DNA of 64,000 nt, from the NCBI RefSeq assembly GCF_003095375.1, contig NZ_QEHR01000007.1, forward strand, positions 206,833 to 270,832, read 5' to 3'. The position numbers and the translations under genes were made by a program. Shown here in pieces: positions 60,588 to 64,000 of the stretch. Position 1 is the stretch's first letter. Every line of letters begins with the position of its first letter. The notes below the pieces were generated by a model. The model had not been told where the DNA came from. It saw only the letters and a list, made by a program, of their open reading frames with translations, and ran no database searches. This DNA comes from Marixanthomonas spongiae (lineage in GTDB: Bacteria > Bacteroidota > Bacteroidia > Flavobacteriales > Flavobacteriaceae).

Positions 60588-60706
60588 TTTGCAGTATGTG
60601 GTAAAATTAATATAAAAAAAGAGAGATTATATCAAAACCTATTTTGATTTCAAATCAATTACTCTTAGTTTTCCAAATAAACCAAAGTTGGTAACATTAA
60701 GTTTAT

Positions 60707-63139
60707 CTATTCTTTGTTCTTTTCATATTCCATCTCATTAAAAACAAACCGTAAATCCATATAGCTAAAGGTATCGTCCACCTGGTCTTTTAGTTGCTTA
60801 AAGCCTTCAAAGGGTGTGGTTTCCATAATTTCTCTCAATTCTTTGTACTTGAGTTCAGGCATCAAATCGCTTGCCATTAGATCGCCCGTTCGTATAAACC
60901 CGCTTAAATGACCTTCAATAGTGCCGGTAGTAAAACCGCGTTCGGCGGCAATTTCGGCAATGCTCATCCCTTCTTTAAACAACTTAAAGGATATCTTTTT
61001 GGTTTCGCTCACCCGTGATTTTGCCAAAACATCTTTTTTGGATTCCGCGTCATGTGTTTCGCAATACGCCAAAATGGTTTTTAGGATTGCTGCTCCGTAT
61101 TTTTCCAACCGCACTTTTCCTATACCGTGGATGCTTTTTAACTGTTTGGGCGTTGTGGGCAATAATTGGCAAAGTTGCATTAATGTTTTTTGGGTAAAAA
61201 TTTGATAAGGTGCCACGGCTTCAGTTTCCGATAGTTCAGTGCGTAAATTCCGAAGCTCGTCATACAGTGCGGGATGTTCGGTGGTTGTTACCAATGTTTC
61301 TTTTCGGCGCTGTGGTATGTTGGGTTTTTCCAGCACCGCTTCGGCACGTAATTTTAAATAGCTCACGGTATCAAAACCGACTTTCATTTTTCGGAATACG
61401 TATAATTTTTGGTGCGTTTGCTGTTCAAGGTCGTCTATATATTTGTTCAGTTCTTTCCGTACCGTTTTATTATCTGTACTGTAAAGGATGTCTGCCAACG
61501 GATTTTTTATAAATTTTTCGGTATGGGTTTCAAAATAGGCACAAGCCTTTTTAACGCGTTCCTGCAGGGCTGGGTTCGCATCGGGTTTGCTCTTTTCACT
61601 TAGTTGTTTCAGCTGTTTTTTAAACGCGGCATGTATTTTTAACAGTTCTTGAACGCCTTTTTCTTTGAGCGTTTGTAATGGAGTTAGTACAGTGCCTTCA
61701 ATACCCGTCCTGTTTTTATAATAGATGTCTGTTATCCGTTTAATGGGATACAAAAACGAATGAAAATTGAACAGTTCATCTAAAAGGTTCAACTGATAGG
61801 TTTTTTCTGAAATTTCCAATACCGAAACATCGGGTTGCTGTTTTTCGGCTTGCTTACTGAATACGGACACTTCTTGGTTATTGATAATGCTGCTGTTACT
61901 TATGGGGCTCGTTAATACGATGCCTTCCAAGGTTTTGCAACGGCTCAAGGCCACGTAAGTCTGTCCATGGGCAAAGGCTTCTTGGGCATCAACCACCACT
62001 TTATCGAAGGTTAGCCCTTGACTTTTGTGGATGGTAATGGCCCACGCCAAACGCAACGGTATTTGCGTGAAAGCGCCTATTTTTTCTTCGGTGATCTCCT
62101 TGGTGTCAGGATCGATGGAATATTTGACGTTTTCCCATTCTTCAGGTATAAGATGAATGTCAAAATCATCATCGGGACAACGTACAGTAATGTCGTCTTC
62201 TTCCAAATGGACAACGGTTCCTATTTTTCCGTTGAAATATTCTTTTTCGGGCGAACGGTCATTTTTTATGAACATAACCTGAGCGCCAACTTTCAGCTCC
62301 AGATTGATATGGGTAGGGTACAGGTATTCGGGAAATTTCCCTATAACCTCGGCCTCATAAACAAAAGATTTGTCTTTTAGCGTATGGAGTTCGGTATTAT
62401 TGATTCGATCTGCACGGGCATTGTGCGTGGTCAAGGTGATATAGCCTTCATGTTCGGTTGCTGAAAAATCTGGCAGATAGCGTTGGTTTAGTTTTTCTGA
62501 AGCTTCTAGGCTCAGCCGGTCGTTTCGTATTTCGTTCAATATCTCTATAAATTCCTTGCTGTCCTGTCGGTAAATGTGTTTTAATTCTATGGAAAGTGCA
62601 TCGCATTTCTGAAACGCATGGCTGCCGAAAAAGAAACCGGTTTTATAATTTTGTTTTAAAAGTTGCCATTCGTTCTCTTTTATCACGGGCGAAAGCTGCT
62701 GCAGGTCGCCAATCATCAACAATTGAACACCACCAAAAGGCAGGCTTCTGTTTCTGAATCGGCGCAATACGTTATCAATTCCGTCCAGCACATCGGCCCG
62801 TACCATACTTATTTCATCGATGATTAACAGGTCTAGCGATTTGATAATGTCTATTTTTGCGCGACTGAATTTTTTTGAAAATGAATTGTTACTTAGCGTT
62901 CCATTTTCCGGCAACAAAGGCCCAAACGGCAACTGAAAAAAAGAATGAATGGTTACCCCACCGGCATTGATTGCGGCAACGCCTGTAGGAGCAACCACTA
63001 CTAACCGCTTTAAGCACTGTTCTTTCAACTTGTGCAAAAAGGTGGTTTTTCCCGTACCCGCTTTTCCCGTTAAAAAAATATTCCTATCGGTATGGTTGAC
63101 GAAATCCCAAGCTAAATCTATTTCTGGATTGTTCAGCAT
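60707..63139 (-). CDS. PIF1-like helicase with HRDC and C-terminal HTH domain
   Basis: 810 residues. Walker A FLTGKAGTGKTTFLHKL, GVAAINAGGVTIHSFF, DEISMVRADVLDGI, IYRQDSKEFIEILNEIR and the C-terminal TIHKSQGLTFDKVVVDAQEA are the PIF1/RecD2-type helicase motifs. Then an HRDC-like domain (~600-690) and an HTH (SIAEIAAERGFTTGTIEGHL). It is a DNA helicase of genome maintenance; PIF1-type helicases with this tail occur widely in Bacteroidota. Confidence 0.92.
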   Translation of the reverse strand: MLNNPEIDLAWDFVNHTDRNIFLTGKAGTGKTTFLHKLKEQCLKRLVVVAPTGVAAINAGGVTIHSFFQLPFGPLLPENGTLSNNSFSKKFSRAKIDIIKSLDLLIIDEISMVRADVLDGIDNVLRRFRNRSLPFGGVQLLMIGDLQQLSPVIKENEWQLLKQNYKTGFFFGSHAFQKCDALSIELKHIYRQDSKEFIEILNEIRNDRLSLEASEKLNQRYLPDFSATEHEGYITLTTHNARADRINNTELHTLKDKSFVYEAEVIGKFPEYLYPTHINLELKVGAQVMFIKNDRSPEKEYFNGKIGTVVHLEEDDITVRCPDDDFDIHLIPEEWENVKYSIDPDTKEITEEKIGAFTQIPLRLAWAITIHKSQGLTFDKVVVDAQEAFAHGQTYVALSRCKTLEGIVLTSPISNSSIINNQEVSVFSKQAEKQQPDVSVLEISEKTYQLNLLDELFNFHSFLYPIKRITDIYYKNRTGIEGTVLTPLQTLKEKGVQELLKIHAAFKKQLKQLSEKSKPDANPALQERVKKACAYFETHTEKFIKNPLADILYSTDNKTVRKELNKYIDDLEQQTHQKLYVFRKMKVGFDTVSYLKLRAEAVLEKPNIPQRRKETLVTTTEHPALYDELRNLRTELSETEAVAPYQIFTQKTLMQLCQLLPTTPKQLKSIHGIGKVRLEKYGAAILKTILAYCETHDAESKKDVLAKSRVSETKKISFKLFKEGMSIAEIAAERGFTTGTIEGHLSGFIRTGDLMASDLMPELKYKELREIMETTPFEGFKQLKDQVDDTFSYMDLRFVFNEMEYEKNKE

Positions 63140-63463
63140 TGCAAAATTAGAGGTGAGCTAATTTAAAAAATAAATATACTGAAAAGAAGCTGTAATTAAA
63201 ACAGCATATTAAGCGATGCTCAAGCTAGATTTTTAATGCTTATCTTTAAAATTACTTCACCTGAAAGTAAACTGATATCTTAATCAATATATAGTCCCCT
63301 ACTTGCCCCAACTTAAATGAGTATTCGGTATATACAATTTTAAATTCTGAAATAATGACATAATGAAGTGGCAGTTGATGCAAAAACAGTACTGAAATAA
63401 TCTGTAGCTTTTGAAAAAGTAAAAATTAATAGCTAAACCGCTCAATGTCGCATTGAAAAATTT

Positions 63464-63838
63464 TATACGGCTCAATATGCAATTTTTGAGTATAACTGTA
63501 AAAAATAGATGGTTGCGGGAAGCAAACAAAATGAAGGCGGTTTGGGTTGGATGGGAACGGCGCGGGCAGATCCTGTGTACTGCCCCATTTACATCGGGGA
63601 AGGGAAGGAAAGTCAATAAAAGTGAAGGCTGGCCGCACCAATGGCACATATATAAAACCTATACGGCCCAATATGCAATTTTTGGGGATAGATCCTGAAA
63701 AAACATTTAACTGTGAGAAGCAAACAAAATGAAGGCGGTTTGGGTTGGATGGGAACGGCGCGGGCAGATCCTGTGTACTGCCCCATTTACATCGGGGAAG
63801 GGAAGGAAAGTCAATAAAAGTAAAGGCTGGCCGCACCA
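63464..63838. repeat. Two near-identical ~197-bp tandem units
   Basis: Unit 1 (about 63464-63640) and unit 2 (about 63660-63838) share TATACGGC[TC]CAATATGCA and a 122-bp block (63519-63640, 63717-63838) identical except for one or two bases. The period is 196-198 bp. They contain no credible gene and lie between the helicase gene and the 5S terminator, at the end of an rRNA operon. 63140-63463 before it is AT-rich without a gene. Confidence 0.8.
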
Positions 63839-63870
63839 CCACACCACCGTGGATAATTAAGAATAATCCA

Positions 63871-63907
63871 TAAAAAAAAAGCCCCCCATCACAATGATGG
63901 GGGGCCT
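63871..63907 (-). terminator. Terminator of rRNA operon
   Basis: GCCCCCCATCA-CAA-TGATGGGGGGC, an 11-bp GC-rich stem with a run of nine T on the minus strand, immediately after the 5S rRNA. Confidence 0.92.
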
Positions 63908-63909
63908 GT

Positions 63910-64000
63910 AAGAAGGCGGCGACCTACTCTCCCACGGTGCAGTACCATCGGCGCAAACGGGCTTAACTACTCTGTTCGGAATGGTAAGAGGTGAGCCCCG
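63910..64000 (-). rRNA. rrf: 5S ribosomal RNA, 3' part (5' end outside window)
   Basis: Minus strand from 64000: CGGGGCTCACCTCTTACCAT, then CCGAACAGAGTAGTTAAGCC, CGATGGTACTGC, GGGAGAGTAGGTCGCCGCC. This is the Bacteroidota 5S sequence; about 91 of ~110 bases are present. The rest and probably 23S lie to the right. Confidence 0.93.

Noticed and set aside
63426..63842. 138-residue minus-strand frame with two repeated blocks
   Set aside because: It exists only because the 197-bp units repeat in-frame; no start context, and it lies in the region between the rRNA terminator and the helicase gene.

Overview
The window is chromosomal DNA from a member of the Flavobacteriaceae (Bacteroidota); I cannot fix the genus. 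Supporting evidence: a type IX secretion (Por) sorting tail, many Bacteroidota-only families (DUF6266, DUF4290, DUF6495, DUF2911), promoters of the TTG-N19-TAnnTTTG type, absence of Shine-Dalgarno dependence, and a MurA with Asp in place of the catalytic Cys.

Layout. 1-2.1 kb: end of a rhodanese gene, a phosphatase-like gene and a DUF6266 gene. 2.1-15.06 kb: an AT-rich accessory block of fourteen gene units, all on the + strand, with separators of about 110-440 bp that fold back on themselves. Each unit begins with a GTT-N7-A box, and twelve of fourteen end with the reverse complement of their own box. A fixed A/C mismatch sits at box position 11. This is the geometry of integron gene cassettes with attC sites, but no integrase lies in the window, so it resembles an integrase-less cassette cluster (CALIN) in a phylum where integrons are rare. 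Three separators carry in their loop the same relic: the first ~40 codons plus upstream region of an IS110-family transposase. Cargo is mostly unknown small proteins and lipoproteins, plus a CPBP protease, a TraB/GumN protein, DUF1648, a TPR lipoprotein and DUF4269.

15-29.9 kb: DUF2459 and DUF4870 genes, two lipoproteins, a 7TM histidine kinase/LytTR regulator pair with likely LytTR operators, a glycosyltransferase, an outer-membrane barrel protein, a T9SS-secreted protein, DUF2911, and a SRPBCC-SDR-photolyase operon. 30-38 kb: housekeeping murA, DUF4290, DUF493, an AAA ATPase, recQ, fmt, HU, YqgE and an aminotransferase. 38.6-46 kb: tRNA-Met(CAT), a HAD hydrolase, a nuclease-like protein, hisS with a ~100-residue AT-rich insertion, and an ABC permease. 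46.3-64 kb: the rpsF-rpsR-rplI operon, priA, nadC, a type II NADH dehydrogenase, a sigma factor with a membrane partner, methyltransferases, a ZIP transporter, a hemolysin III protein, a PIF1-like helicase, a 197-bp tandem duplication, and the 3' end of a 5S rRNA on the minus strand.

The main point of interest is the cassette array with its mirrored boxes and IS110 relics.
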